From: Candidatus Bathyarchaeota archaeon A05DMB-4 | Lineage (GTDB): Archaea > Thermoproteota > Bathyarchaeia > Bathyarchaeales > SOJC01 | DNA: 64,000 nt | Direction: 5' to 3' | NCBI GenBank assembly: GCA_019685575.1 | Contig: JABFQO010000005.1 | Span: 1-64,000 of the forward strand | In this document: piece by piece, positions 51,136 through 60,135 of the stretch | Layout of the letters: each line of letters starts with the position of its first letter | How positions within the stretch are numbered: position 1 is the stretch's first letter | Notes under the pieces: model-generated | Database searches by the model: none | What the model was told of the DNA's origin: nothing | The model's input: only the letters and a program-made list of their open reading frames with translations | Translations under genes and position numbers: made by a program

Positions 51136-52395
51136 TCACCCAAGCGTATTTGGGTTGGTAATTTTTCCCTTCAACGCTGACGCCGCCACTGTCGCTGCAG
51201 AGGCAAGATAAACTTTCGCCTTTGGGCTACCCATCCTACCGACAAAATTTCGGCTCACTGTGGCGATGGCTGTTTCGTCTGCGGCTAAAAGCCCCAAGTG
51301 CCCGCCTGTGCAAGGTCCGCATGTGGGTGATTCAATGATGCCGCCGGCTTCTAAGATTGTTCTTATTATGCCTTTTTTTTCTGCTTCCAGAAAGATTTCA
51401 TACGAAGCCGGGATTACTATGAAACGAACGTTTTTGGCTGTTTTCTTGCCCTTTAGGAGTTTTGCCGCTACGGCGAGGTCTTCGAGTCTTCCCCCGGTGC
51501 ACGAACCGATGAAGGCTTCGTCGATTGGTGTGTTTTCCACCTCGGTTACTGGTACGCTGTTGGCTGGGGTCGGCGGTTTTGCAACTTGTGGTTCTAGGTT
51601 AGAAATTTCTAGGTCACGCTTTTCGATGTATTCTGCGTCTTTGTCGGCTTTGACTATTTTGTAGGCGCGTTTTGTTCTTGCCTTAACGTAGCGTGTTGTT
51701 TTTTGGTCTGGCGGAACTATCGCGGCTTTGGCTCCTGCTTCGACGCCCATGTTGCAGATTGTCATGCGTCCGTCGATGCTTAGTTGTTTTACTGTATGGC
51801 CGTAATATTCGATAGCTTTGTACACGGCGCCGTCGGTTCCAATTTCTTTCAAAATTCTAAGGATAATGTCCTTGCCAGAGATGAACTTTGGGAGTTTTCC
51901 GGAGATTGTGTATTTGATTGTTTCGGGCACTTTGAACCAGAGTTTTCCGGTGGCGAAAACCACGGTCATGTCTGTGGCGCCTACTCCCGTACTAAACGCT
52001 CCCAACGCGCCGTAAGTTGTTGTGTGGCTGTCTGTGCCTACTATGAGTTCGCCGGGGCAAACAAAACCTTGCTCGGGCATGATTTGGTGACAGATGCCAG
52101 CATTCATGTCGAACCAGTTGCTGACGCCATATTTTTTGACGAATTGGCGGCAAGTTTTGTGGATTTCTGCAGCGTCCACCGAAGGCGCCGGCACCCAATG
52201 GTCAAGCAGGGCCACAATGCGTTTTGGGTTCCAAACCTTTTCATAGCCTAAGCTTTCAAAAAGATGTGCCACCCCGTTCGGTGTGCCCAGTTCTTCGTGT
52301 ACCATTGCCCAATCAACCTTTGCCTCGACAAATTCGCCAGCCACAGCTCTTTGTTTAGGACTATGTGCAGTGAGAATTTTTTCGGCGATAGTCAT
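51136..52395 (-). CDS. leuC: 3-Isopropylmalate dehydratase large subunit
   Basis: A 419-residue aconitase-family subunit. It has the start MTIAEKILTAHSPKQRAVAG, the substrate-binding VGTDSHTTTYGALGAFSTGV, and 4Fe-4S ligands in GSCTGG and ESPTCGPCTGGHLG. A longer frame reaches back to 52524, but that part overlaps the tRNA-Ala gene, so ATG 52395 is the start. It is operonic with leuD. Confidence 0.93.
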   Translation of the reverse strand: MTIAEKILTAHSPKQRAVAGEFVEAKVDWAMVHEELGTPNGVAHLFESLGYEKVWNPKRIVALLDHWVPAPSVDAAEIHKTCRQFVKKYGVSNWFDMNAGICHQIMPEQGFVCPGELIVGTDSHTTTYGALGAFSTGVGATDMTVVFATGKLWFKVPETIKYTISGKLPKFISGKDIILRILKEIGTDGAVYKAIEYYGHTVKQLSIDGRMTICNMGVEAGAKAAIVPPDQKTTRYVKARTKRAYKIVKADKDAEYIEKRDLEISNLEPQVAKPPTPANSVPVTEVENTPIDEAFIGSCTGGRLEDLAVAAKLLKGKKTAKNVRFIVIPASYEIFLEAEKKGIIRTILEAGGIIESPTCGPCTGGHLGLLAADETAIATVSRNFVGRMGSPKAKVYLASAATVAASALKGKITNPNTLG

Positions 52396-52474
52396 GCCCA
52401 CTTCTGTGACATCCCCGTTTTTCTGGGAATAATTGTTGTTTTGACTATAAATCTCTACTTTCCAATTCGCAAAG

Positions 52475-52547
52475 TGGACCGGGCGGGATTTGAACCCGCG
52501 GCCTCCTGAGTGCAAGTCAGGCATTCATACCGCTGAACTACCGGCCC
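52475..52547 (-). tRNA. tRNA-Ala (anticodon TGC)
   Basis: A complete cloverleaf on the minus strand: acceptor GGGCCGG/CCGGTCC with G3-T70, anticodon stem CCTGA/TCAGG around CTTGCAC, giving TGC, and T arm GGGTTCAAATCCC. CCA is not fully encoded. It lies just upstream of leuC on the same strand. It is nearly identical in acceptor and T arms to tRNA-Ala(CGC) at 31822. Confidence 0.96.
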
Positions 52548-52653
52548 ACGAAACTTCAAGAAACTGTTATTGAATGACTTTATGAATGTTTTGTAAAAAG
52601 GAATACCAATTAGTTTTATTAGTGCGACTTAAACTACTGCATACAAACGAAAA

Positions 52654-52731
52654 GGGGCTGTCGGCTAGCTTGGTCTAGGCTATGAGCCTCGGGCGCTCGT
52701 GACCCCGGTCCAAATCCGGGCAGCCCCACCA
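52654..52731 (+). tRNA. tRNA-Pro (anticodon CGG), CCA encoded
   Basis: The acceptor stem is GGGGCTG/CAGCCCC. The anticodon stem TGAGC/GCTCG has one T-G pair around the loop CTCGGGC, giving CGG for proline. The T arm is CCCGG TCCAAAT CCGGG. The CCA is encoded at 52729-52731. Divergent from tRNA-Ala(TGC). Confidence 0.9.
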
Positions 52732-52759
52732 TGTTTAAACCAGCGTCGTCCACCGTTAC

Positions 52760-53341
52760 TTATTTTTCATTAGGCATCACTATGCCCCGCTCAGGAGTTC
52801 CGTAAGTGATAGCTTTTCCTTCCAGCCAGAATTTCCCCACGAGGGCGCATGTGACGGCGTCCAGTTCATGGTCGCTCATTCGACTATTTAGTCCTTTAAT
52901 GCCCATCCTCTCTAAACCGGCTCTTAATTTCACGAGACCCTTTTGCTTTCGCGGGATTCCTAGGATGTCTTGGGCGCCGCCGGGATAGACCTCTATCACT
53001 GTAAAGTGCTTGTTTTCAAGGGTTTTTCTAAGGCTTATCCCTCTACTGGTCAGTTGCCTCATGGGGCCGAGGGTTATTGGGAAGAACTTTATCCCTCTTC
53101 GCAAGAGTTCTTTGTCGCATTCTCTCAAGTGAACGTTCGTCCTCTGTTCTATGGATTTTCTCCCTGCTGGAAGGCTCAAAGGTGCATCGATGGCAACTAC
53201 TTTAGGATTGTTCTCCTTAATTTTATCCAAAATTTCCTCATCCATGTAGACCAGTAAGGTTTCCACCTTCATGCCCGTAAGGATGCAAAGACCCGAGGGT
53301 CTGGTTTCTACACCAGCCAAATCCAAGCCGATTACTGACAT
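52760..53341 (-). CDS. DUF429 domain protein (predicted RNase H-like nuclease)
   Basis: A 193-residue protein with the DUF429 pattern. It has VIGLDLAGVETRPSGLCIL at the start with the first Asp, VVAIDAPLSLPAGRKSIEQR with the second, FTVIEVYPGGAQDILGI and MSDHELDAVTCALVGKFWLE with the last Asp/Glu group. The family is predicted to have an RNase H-like fold; the substrate is unknown. Confidence 0.85.
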   Translation of the reverse strand: MSVIGLDLAGVETRPSGLCILTGMKVETLLVYMDEEILDKIKENNPKVVAIDAPLSLPAGRKSIEQRTNVHLRECDKELLRRGIKFFPITLGPMRQLTSRGISLRKTLENKHFTVIEVYPGGAQDILGIPRKQKGLVKLRAGLERMGIKGLNSRMSDHELDAVTCALVGKFWLEGKAITYGTPERGIVMPNEK

Positions 53342-53435
53342 TCAGGTTCAACGTAGATGTTCGGTGATTGATCCTTATAATTCTTCTATCGTTGCCTTTT
53401 TGGTGGTTACTCGCGTTTTCTTTGGTGTTTCATTA

Positions 53436-53933
53436 TTATTGCCAATAAACAACGGAGACGATTGTTAATGTAAGTAGAAAGGTCGACGTTGAAAACTCTG
53501 GAATAGGCTCTCCAGCGATCGTTAAAGTCGCATCCATCCCGGAGTGGAACTTACAGTGATAGGGGATAACATCGTTTGGATATAGAGCATGCAAGCTGTT
53601 ATACTGGCTCTGGGTCATGTTGCGTTCATAAACGGCGCCGGAGGCTAATGTTTGGTTCGTTGATTCCGTCTGGTGCTCCGCTTGAACCCGTGGTTACTGT
53701 GTGAGTGAGGGCTCCGTGATTTTGCCATACTATTTTGACGCTTTGACCAGTGAACGGGTTAGTCGGTCTTATGGTTATGCTGGCAAGTCGAAAGAAATTG
53801 TCTCGAATGTCGATGTTGCAGACCAGATCATTATAGGGCGAAGCGAAGGATCGTGCGCCCACACCGAAGTTTTATACACTGAAACCGCGACAACTGCTGC
53901 AAGTATTATTGAGACGACAAAACCGCGTTTCAC
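53436..53933 (-). pseudogene. Exported cupredoxin (blue copper) gene, frameshifted
   Basis: A GTG-started frame gives a signal peptide (KRGFVVSIILAAVVAVSVYK) and then breaks. A second frame gives ASITIRPTNPFTGQSVKIVW and QNHGALTHTVTTGSSGAPDG. A third gives TLASGAVYERNMTQSQYNSL and IPYHCKFHSGMDATLTIAGE, then EPIPEFSTSTFLLTLTIVSV, a hydrophobic end with a PEF-like sorting signal. The copper ligands of a plastocyanin-type site are visible as His (in THTVTT) and Cys-x-x-His (YHCKFHSGM). At least two frame breaks are needed. It has its own TATA box at about 53985, so decay may be recent or due to assembly. Confidence 0.75.
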
Positions 53934-53940
53934 CGTGTAA

Positions 53941-54455
53941 CTCTTTTAGATATAGATTCTCTACCTCGAAGAGGGCTGGGTGAGCATATAAAACTTGCTT
54001 TAAAACAGGGTTTATGGTCTTACGCATTCTGCTTTGGCGCGGTACGGTCGTTTCCTTATGCGTCTTCGTTTGTGGCATTCACATTCGTAGACACGCACAA
54101 CTAAATAGCCATAGTCTTCGTATCTGCATCCGCAAGGCAACACAGTTTCCCTCGTGGCTCAACCCTCACAACCAAACATTAACCACAAACAAACCTATAA
54201 AAGCAGAACCTCAACATCGAAAAGACCCCTTCTCAACCAAAGAGAACAACCAGCCTCCACGCCATGTTTTCATCATATTAAGCCTATTTAACGCATAAAA
54301 ACCCTTTAGAAAGGACGCATGCGTTTTCCCTCCAAGAAGACTGAACCCTCGTGTGCGTTCTGCTTTGCAGAAATGATACCTAGACTAGGGAAAGGCGTGT
54401 GCGTTTTAGGAAAGAAACTCGCCCGCAACACGACAACACATCACAACATCAAAAC
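53941..54455. other. Intergenic region with a promoter and A+C-rich DNA
   Basis: This stretch holds a TATA-like box near 53985-53994 on the minus strand (TTTTATATGC), for the cupredoxin remnant. From about 54090 the plus strand becomes A+C-rich. The right part contains the TGCAGAAATGATACCTAGAC block that belongs to the extended element before copy 4. No ORF of interest is seen. Confidence 0.5.
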
Positions 54456-54509
54456 CATATTTGCGGTATATTTGGAGCCTAATAGGATCATATATGGAAG
54501 AGGGCCTAG
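54365..54509 (+). repeat. Dispersed intergenic element, copy 4, with extended 5' block
   Basis: The core is 54456-54509, with CATATTTGCGG, TATATTTGGAG, CCTAATAGGATCATATATGG and AAGAGGGCCTAGG. The block TGCAGAAATGATACCTAGAC at 54365-54384 matches the one before copy 3 with one mismatch. The DNA ligase gene starts 82 bp after the core on the same strand, so here the element could act as or near a promoter. Confidence 0.9.
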
Positions 54510-54590
54510 GAGCACGCCGAACAGAAACCCAAAAACCAACTAACCTAAATAAACAAAACCCCTAATTCTAACAGAGAAGAGGCAAAAACA

Positions 54591-56351
54591 TTGCAGTACT
54601 CAATAATCGCAGATTCATATGAAAAAATCGAAGCAACCACAAAACGCCTAGAAATGACAGATCACCTCGTAGAACTTCTCAAAAAAACCCCAAAACAACT
54701 CATCGACAAAGTTGTTTACCTAACACAAGGAAAAATCTACCCCGACTTTACAGGCATCGAAATAGGCATAGCCGAAAAACTCGCCATAAAAGCCCTTGCC
54801 CGAGCAACTGGACAAAACGAAGAAACAATCGAAAACAGCCTGAAACAAACAGGCGACCTCGGCGAAACCGCACAACAATTCCTACAAAAACGCATCCAAG
54901 CCACCCTCTTCCAACAACCCCTGACAGTCACAAAAGTCTACGAAACCCTCGAAAAAATGGCAAAAACAACGGGACCAGGCTCCATCGACACCAAAATGAG
55001 CCTACTTGCAGGGCTCCTAACCAACGCCTCCCCAAAAGAAGCAAAATACCTCATCCGCACCGTCACGGGTAACCTAAGATTAGGAATCGCCGACATGACC
55101 GTACTCGACGCACTTGCAATTGCCTACGGAGGTGGAAAAGAAGCCCGCCAACATCTCGAACGTGCCTACAACATTTCTTCTGATCTGGGCAGAGTCGCTA
55201 AAACAATTACAGAAAAAGGAATAGAAGGCATCAAAAAATTCGAAGTAGTCATAAACGAACCCATACGTCCCATGCTCGCCGAACGTCTATCCTCACCACA
55301 AGAAATCCTTGAGAAACTCGGCGGAAAATGCATAGCAGAATTCAAATACGACGGCGAAAGAATCCAAGCCCACAAAGTCAACGACAAAATCACGCTCTAT
55401 TCACGCCGACTAGAAAACATAACCGACCAATACCCAGACGCCGTAGAACTCTTCCAAAAATACGTAAAAGCTCAAACAGCCATTCTGGAAGCAGAATGCG
55501 TCGCCGTTGACCAAGACACTGGAGAAATGCGTCCTTTTCAAGAACTGATGCATAGAAGACGAAAATACGGTGTAGAAAAAGCCGTCGAAGAATACCCCAT
55601 CTCACTCTTCATGTTCGACGTTTTATACTCTAACGGAAAAGACCTAACACTAAAACCCTACCCAACCCGCCACAAAGAGCTCGAAAGAATCATAACCCAA
55701 AGCGACCGTACCAGAACCGCAGAATACTTAATCACAGACAATCCAGAAGAACTCGAAAAATTCTTCGAAAAAGCCGTCGAAAACGGCTGCGAAGGATTAG
55801 TATGCAAATCAATCGCGCCTGATTCAATTTATCAAGCCGGCGCAAGAGGATGGCTCTGGATAAAATACAAACGCGACTACAAAAGCGAAATGACCGACAC
55901 CGTGGACCTCGTGGTGGTAGGCGCTTTTCATGGAAGAGGTAAAAGAGCCGGCACGTACGGTGCGCTGTTACTGGCAGTTTACGAACCCGAGGATGACTTG
56001 TTCAAAACCGTGTGCAAGTGTGGCTCTGGATTCTCAGACGAAGACCTAGAAAAACTGCCAAAAACTCTTGAAAAACACAAACTCACCCACAAGCATCCAC
56101 GAGTCAAATCATTCTTGGAAGCAGACGTGTGGTTCGAACCAAAAATGGCTCTCGAAATAATCGGCGCGGAAATCACACTCAGCCCGGTTCACGTATGCGC
56201 CATGGACGTAATTCGCAAAGGAAGCGGCCTAGCCGTCAGATTTCCTCGGTTTACAGGAAAGTACAGAGAAGACAAATCGCCCGAAGACGCCACCACAGAA
56301 CAAGAAATCATCGAAATGTACCGTAGTCAACTCAAAAAAGTGGAAAGTTAA
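54591..56351 (+). CDS. lig: ATP-dependent DNA ligase (archaeal type)
   Basis: A 586-residue replicative ligase. It has an N-terminal DNA-binding helical domain (residues about 1-225), the adenylation motif I KYDGERIQ with the Lys that takes AMP, later nucleotidyltransferase motifs (ILEAECVAVDQDTGE, ISLFMFDVLYSNGKDL, CEGLVCKS, WLWIKYKRDY), and a C-terminal OB fold (VVVGAFHGRGKRAGTYGALL). TTG 54591 is the start: GAGAAGAGG precedes it and no ATG gives the usual N-terminus. Codons end mostly in A or C up to about 55900. Confidence 0.96.
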   Translation: MQYSIIADSYEKIEATTKRLEMTDHLVELLKKTPKQLIDKVVYLTQGKIYPDFTGIEIGIAEKLAIKALARATGQNEETIENSLKQTGDLGETAQQFLQKRIQATLFQQPLTVTKVYETLEKMAKTTGPGSIDTKMSLLAGLLTNASPKEAKYLIRTVTGNLRLGIADMTVLDALAIAYGGGKEARQHLERAYNISSDLGRVAKTITEKGIEGIKKFEVVINEPIRPMLAERLSSPQEILEKLGGKCIAEFKYDGERIQAHKVNDKITLYSRRLENITDQYPDAVELFQKYVKAQTAILEAECVAVDQDTGEMRPFQELMHRRRKYGVEKAVEEYPISLFMFDVLYSNGKDLTLKPYPTRHKELERIITQSDRTRTAEYLITDNPEELEKFFEKAVENGCEGLVCKSIAPDSIYQAGARGWLWIKYKRDYKSEMTDTVDLVVVGAFHGRGKRAGTYGALLLAVYEPEDDLFKTVCKCGSGFSDEDLEKLPKTLEKHKLTHKHPRVKSFLEADVWFEPKMALEIIGAEITLSPVHVCAMDVIRKGSGLAVRFPRFTGKYREDKSPEDATTEQEIIEMYRSQLKKVES

Positions 56352-56359
56352 AAAAACGG

Positions 56360-57352
56360 CTACTTGCCTGGATACAAATGGCAAGCAACCATGTGACCGT
56401 TACCCACATCCACTAATTGTGGTTCTTTTGTACGGCAAATCTCACCCACTACAACGGGACATCTTGTGTGGAAACGACAACCTGGAGGCGGGTTTATCGG
56501 ACTCGGGATCTCACCTTTTATAATAACTTCGACACGGGCCGACTCTGGATCAGGCACGGGCACTGCAGAGATTAACGCCTGAGTATACGGGTGCAACGGT
56601 TCAAGAATAACTTGTTCCGCCGTGCCTTTTTCCATTATTTTCCCTAGGTACATGATAGCGATTCTGTCGCAGATGTGTCGTGCTAAGGCCAAATCGTGAG
56701 TAATGTACAGGAATGATACACCAAACTTCCTGACCAACTCAACCATCAGGTTCAAAACTTCGGCACGAATAGAAACGTCAAGCATGGAAACAGGTTCATC
56801 TGCAACTATAAAGGACGGATCCAAAACCAAGGCCCTTCCCGTCGCAACTCGTTGTCTTTGACCACCGCTCAGTTCGTGAGGAAACCTGAAAAGGAACTCT
56901 TCGGGAGGCACCAGCTGAACATTTTCGAGTGCTTGGTGGACGCGTTTTTCAATCTCTTCTTCGCTGCCTATTTTCTGTATTCTCAAAGGTTCAGCCATTA
57001 TGTCAGCAATGGTCATCCTTGGGTTGAGCGACTCGTACGGATCCTGAAACACAATCTGCATTCTCTTGCGTACTGGCTTCATTTCTTTCTCCGAAAGCGG
57101 AGCCAAATCTCTTCCCTCGAAAAAGATCCGCCCGCTCGTCGGATCAATCAGTTTCAGCACTAGGCGTCCAGTGGTTGTTTTACCGCTGCCGCTTTCTCCA
57201 GCCAGACCAAAAATCTCAGCCTTTTTTATTTCAAAAGAAATTCCATCAACGGCGCGAACGAAAAGTTGTCTTCTGGTAAGCAAAGTTTCCCAAAAACCCA
57301 TTCTTACAGGGAACCATTTTCTTAAATTTTCGACTCTAACGATTTCTTCCAT
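56360..57352 (-). CDS. Oligopeptide/dipeptide ABC transporter ATPase, OppF-type
   Basis: A 330-residue ATPase. It has Walker A GESGSGKTTT, the signature ELSGGQRQRVATGRALV, Walker B FIVADEPVSMLD, and the Opp-specific C-terminal Cys block PPGCRFHTRCPVV with later Cys, which in relatives binds a 4Fe-4S or zinc. It pairs with the OppD-type gene whose stop lies 12 bp upstream. No permease or binding-protein gene is adjacent. Confidence 0.93.
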   Translation of the reverse strand: MEEIVRVENLRKWFPVRMGFWETLLTRRQLFVRAVDGISFEIKKAEIFGLAGESGSGKTTTGRLVLKLIDPTSGRIFFEGRDLAPLSEKEMKPVRKRMQIVFQDPYESLNPRMTIADIMAEPLRIQKIGSEEEIEKRVHQALENVQLVPPEEFLFRFPHELSGGQRQRVATGRALVLDPSFIVADEPVSMLDVSIRAEVLNLMVELVRKFGVSFLYITHDLALARHICDRIAIMYLGKIMEKGTAEQVILEPLHPYTQALISAVPVPDPESARVEVIIKGEIPSPINPPPGCRFHTRCPVVVGEICRTKEPQLVDVGNGHMVACHLYPGK

Positions 57353-57363
57353 GCGATCATCTC

Positions 57364-58326
57364 CTATTTCTTAGTCACCAAATGGCATGCCACATAATGT
57401 TGTTTCCCTATATCAATTGGCATAGGTTCCTCTTTCCTACAAATCTCCATCGCATAAGGACATCGCGGATGGAACCTGCATGCTGGAGGGGGATCTAATA
57501 AATCTGGTGGGGAACCAGGAATTGAGGTTAATTCTGTTCGAGGCGCCTTGATGCTTGGGAAAGCGTTAATCAAGCCTTGAGTGTACGGATGTTCCGGGTC
57601 TTTAAAGATTGAAACGACATCGGCATATTCCGCCACTTTTCCGCCATACATGATTACACATTTTTCGCATGTTTCGGCGATGATAGAAAGGTCATGTGTA
57701 ATCATAATCATGGCGAGATCTAGTTTCTTTTTTAGTTCACGCATTAATTTTAAAACTTGTGCGGCAACGATGACGTCTAGGGCGGTTCCAGGCTCGTCTG
57801 CAATGAGAAGCGCGGGGTTGCATGCTAGAGCCATAGCGATGAGTGCACGTTGCCTCATTCCTCCGCTGAATTCGTGTGGATAGTTTGGTGCACGTTCTGG
57901 GTCTAATCCTACTGTTTCGAAAAGTTTTCTCACGCGTTCATCAGCTTCTTCTTTGCTAATCTTCTCGTGAGTCAAGATAGCTTCTGAAATTTGATCGCCC
58001 ACTCTGAAAACAGGATTGAGTGCGTTCATTGCGCCTTGGAAAACTATGGAAACTCCTTTCCATCTGATTTTTTTACGCATCTCATCCTCTGAAAGTTTAA
58101 CGATGTCCATGCCTTTGAAGAGTATTTTTCCTCCGATTACTCTGCCGTTGGATGGTAAAATTTTTAGAATGGAGAGTGCTGTTGTGGTTTTGCCACATCC
58201 TGATTCGCCAGCTAATCCTACGGCTTCGCCTTTTTCTACTTGAAAACTGACGCCGTCAACGGCTTTCACTGGTCCTCTAAGCGTTGTAAAGTAGGTTCTT
58301 AGTTCTTTGACGTCCAGAATCGGCAT
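57364..58326 (-). CDS. Oligopeptide/dipeptide ABC transporter ATPase, OppD-type
   Basis: A 320-residue ATPase. It has Walker A GESGCGKTTT, signature EFSGGMRQRALIAMALA, Walker B LLIADEPGTALD, the H-loop in MIMITHDLSII, and the C-terminal PPACRFHPRCPYAMEICRKE block. It would drive import of peptides or related solutes with OppF at 56360. The permeases must be elsewhere. Confidence 0.93.
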   Translation of the reverse strand: MPILDVKELRTYFTTLRGPVKAVDGVSFQVEKGEAVGLAGESGCGKTTTALSILKILPSNGRVIGGKILFKGMDIVKLSEDEMRKKIRWKGVSIVFQGAMNALNPVFRVGDQISEAILTHEKISKEEADERVRKLFETVGLDPERAPNYPHEFSGGMRQRALIAMALACNPALLIADEPGTALDVIVAAQVLKLMRELKKKLDLAMIMITHDLSIIAETCEKCVIMYGGKVAEYADVVSIFKDPEHPYTQGLINAFPSIKAPRTELTSIPGSPPDLLDPPPACRFHPRCPYAMEICRKEEPMPIDIGKQHYVACHLVTKK

Positions 58327-58460
58327 AAACTTTGCCTCGATTTTTGGCCTTCCATTAGTTTTTGGTAGGATAAGAGCGTATAGTAGATATAAAAAGTTTT
58401 TTCAGAAGATATGGAAATTGCCTTTTTTTCAAGCAGTAGCATTGAGAGGTAATCTGCTGA

Positions 58461-59726
58461 TTAAGATGAGAGCGTGATTTCTTCGTAGTTTCCTTTTGAA
58501 ATTCGCAAATGCGGGTATACTTTTGTTTGTGTCAAAGTAGAGCCTGGCGCGATTGTGACATCGTCGGCGATGACGGAGATTGCATAGATTTTGGTGGGTT
58601 CGTTTTTGTTTGATTCTATTGTAGTATGGCGTCCGATTATGCTGTCTTTTATTTTTGCGTTGTCGCCTATTATGGCTCTGTCCATTACAGCCGAGTTTTC
58701 TATTGTTACGTTTTTTCCAATAGTGGTGTAATTGTCGATTGAGGAATTTATGATTGTAACGCCGTCGCTGATTTGGCAGTGTCTTCCTATGAGCACCGCG
58801 CCCTCAAGTCGAATTCTACCAGTTTTAATCTTGCGAATAATCTTCTCCCGACGAATAATGGATTCTCCACTTTCGCCTTGCACCCAAACTCTGGCATTTT
58901 CTGATATTCTGCCGCCAAAGTCTCCCAAAGAAGAAAGTTTTCCATGCAGCATATCTTTCATGGCTTCTAGGTATCTTTTAGGTGTTCCTATGTCGTACCA
59001 GTTTCCCTTTAACTTGTACCCGTATACGGGTCTTCCTGTTTTGATTAGGTAAGGGATGAAATCGTAACCAAAATCGAGTCGATGGTTTTTCTTAATTATC
59101 TCCTTTACGCCTTTTTCCTTGAAAATCTTTCGGATTTCGGGGGTTACCAAGTATAAGCCTGTGTTGGCGAGATTGGATGGCGCTTCGCCTTTTGCTGGTT
59201 TTTCTACGAACCGTGAAATTCGCATGTCCTTGTTTACGTCTGCGATTCCGTAGCCTTCCACATCTTTAACCTCGCGCAATGCGATTGTCATAGTTGCCTC
59301 TTTTTGCTGGTGAAATTCCAGACAATGCTTAACATCTATGTCGAAAATGTTGTCGCCTTGCACGGCGAAAACGGGGTTTTTAACATCGTAATACTCCATG
59401 TTAATCCTAGCCGAATCCGCGCTCCCATAATCTTCTACGTTAGGTTGATATTTTATGTGAATGCGCGGTGAAATGTTGTATCTCGTGGAAAAACCCACGC
59501 CAGATTCAAAATAATCGTGCAAACTACGATAGTTTGTATAGCCTTTTACGCCGAAAATAAAATTTTTCACTCCTTGCTGCGCTAAGCAGAGGAGAGAAAT
59601 TTCGATTAGTGGTCTATTTAAGAGGCGTATGCAGGCTTTTGAAACTTCTGCCGTGAGGGGAAGGAGACGTTTTGCGATTCCGCCAACTGGGATTATAACC
59701 CGTAGATCGTCAGTGATGTAATTCAT
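58461..59726 (-). CDS. Sugar-1-phosphate nucleotidyltransferase with left-handed beta-helix
   Basis: A 421-residue NDP-sugar pyrophosphorylase. The N-terminal domain (about 1-240) has IIPVGGIAKRLLPLTAEVSK, FAVQGDNIFDIDVKH with the metal Asp, IADVNKDMRISRFVEKPAKG and LKGNWYDIGTPKRYLEAM. The C-terminal part (about 275-415) is a hexapeptide left-handed beta-helix (RIRLEGAVLIGRHCQISDGV, NYTTIGKNVTIENSAVMDRA). It makes an activated sugar such as UDP- or dTDP-glucose, and may add an acetyl group if bifunctional like GlmU; this is not decidable here. The product could feed the glycan genes at 7.7-15.1 kb. Confidence 0.9.
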   Translation of the reverse strand: MNYITDDLRVIIPVGGIAKRLLPLTAEVSKACIRLLNRPLIEISLLCLAQQGVKNFIFGVKGYTNYRSLHDYFESGVGFSTRYNISPRIHIKYQPNVEDYGSADSARINMEYYDVKNPVFAVQGDNIFDIDVKHCLEFHQQKEATMTIALREVKDVEGYGIADVNKDMRISRFVEKPAKGEAPSNLANTGLYLVTPEIRKIFKEKGVKEIIKKNHRLDFGYDFIPYLIKTGRPVYGYKLKGNWYDIGTPKRYLEAMKDMLHGKLSSLGDFGGRISENARVWVQGESGESIIRREKIIRKIKTGRIRLEGAVLIGRHCQISDGVTIINSSIDNYTTIGKNVTIENSAVMDRAIIGDNAKIKDSIIGRHTTIESNKNEPTKIYAISVIADDVTIAPGSTLTQTKVYPHLRISKGNYEEITLSS

Positions 59727-59855
59727 AACAGTTTTTCTCCGAACAGCATAAGTGAGTTTTTACTACTAAAGCATTTTCGTGTGGTTGCTTTCTTGCTGTT
59801 GCGAAGAGTTTATATTAAATCTTGCGATATATGTTTGTTGTCGGGGGTTATCGTT

Positions 59856-60074
59856 GTGGGGCGTGTTGAGCGGTGTAAAGGGGAGGATAAGCGTGTGGAG
59901 TGTGTTGGTAAGCGTTGTGTTGATTGTAGGTTTGGGAGTGTTTGTGGGAGTAAAGTTTTTTGTGGTTGGTTGCGGAGGGTTTTTGTTGCGTCTGTGGATG
60001 ATTGTGTGGAGTTTGTTGTTTGTCCGAGGTTTGAGGTTGAGCCGTTGGAGTATCGGGTGTTTAGAAGGGCTTGA
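59856..60074 (+). CDS. Putative small Cys-rich protein
   Basis: A GTG-started 72-residue frame with nine Cys (GRVERCKGEDKRVECVGKRC, then VDCRFGSVCGSKVFCGWLRR, then VDDCVEFVVCPRFEVEPLEY). Cys-rich small metal-binding or redox proteins have this kind of density. A TATA-like box GTTTATATTAAAT lies about 50 bp upstream. The DNA is extremely G+T-rich here, which by itself produces Cys, Val and Gly codons, so chance is a serious alternative. Confidence 0.35.
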   Translation: MGRVERCKGEDKRVECVGKRCVDCRFGSVCGSKVFCGWLRRVFVASVDDCVEFVVCPRFEVEPLEYRVFRRA

Positions 60075-60135
60075 TTTTTTGTGGGGAGTAAGTTTTAAAG
60101 GTTTTATTGACTGATTGTTTTGCGGTTTGTGTGGG

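Noticed and set aside
52396-52524. N-terminal extension of leuC
   Set aside because: It runs into the tRNA-Ala gene; the ATG at 52395 gives the normal start of the family.
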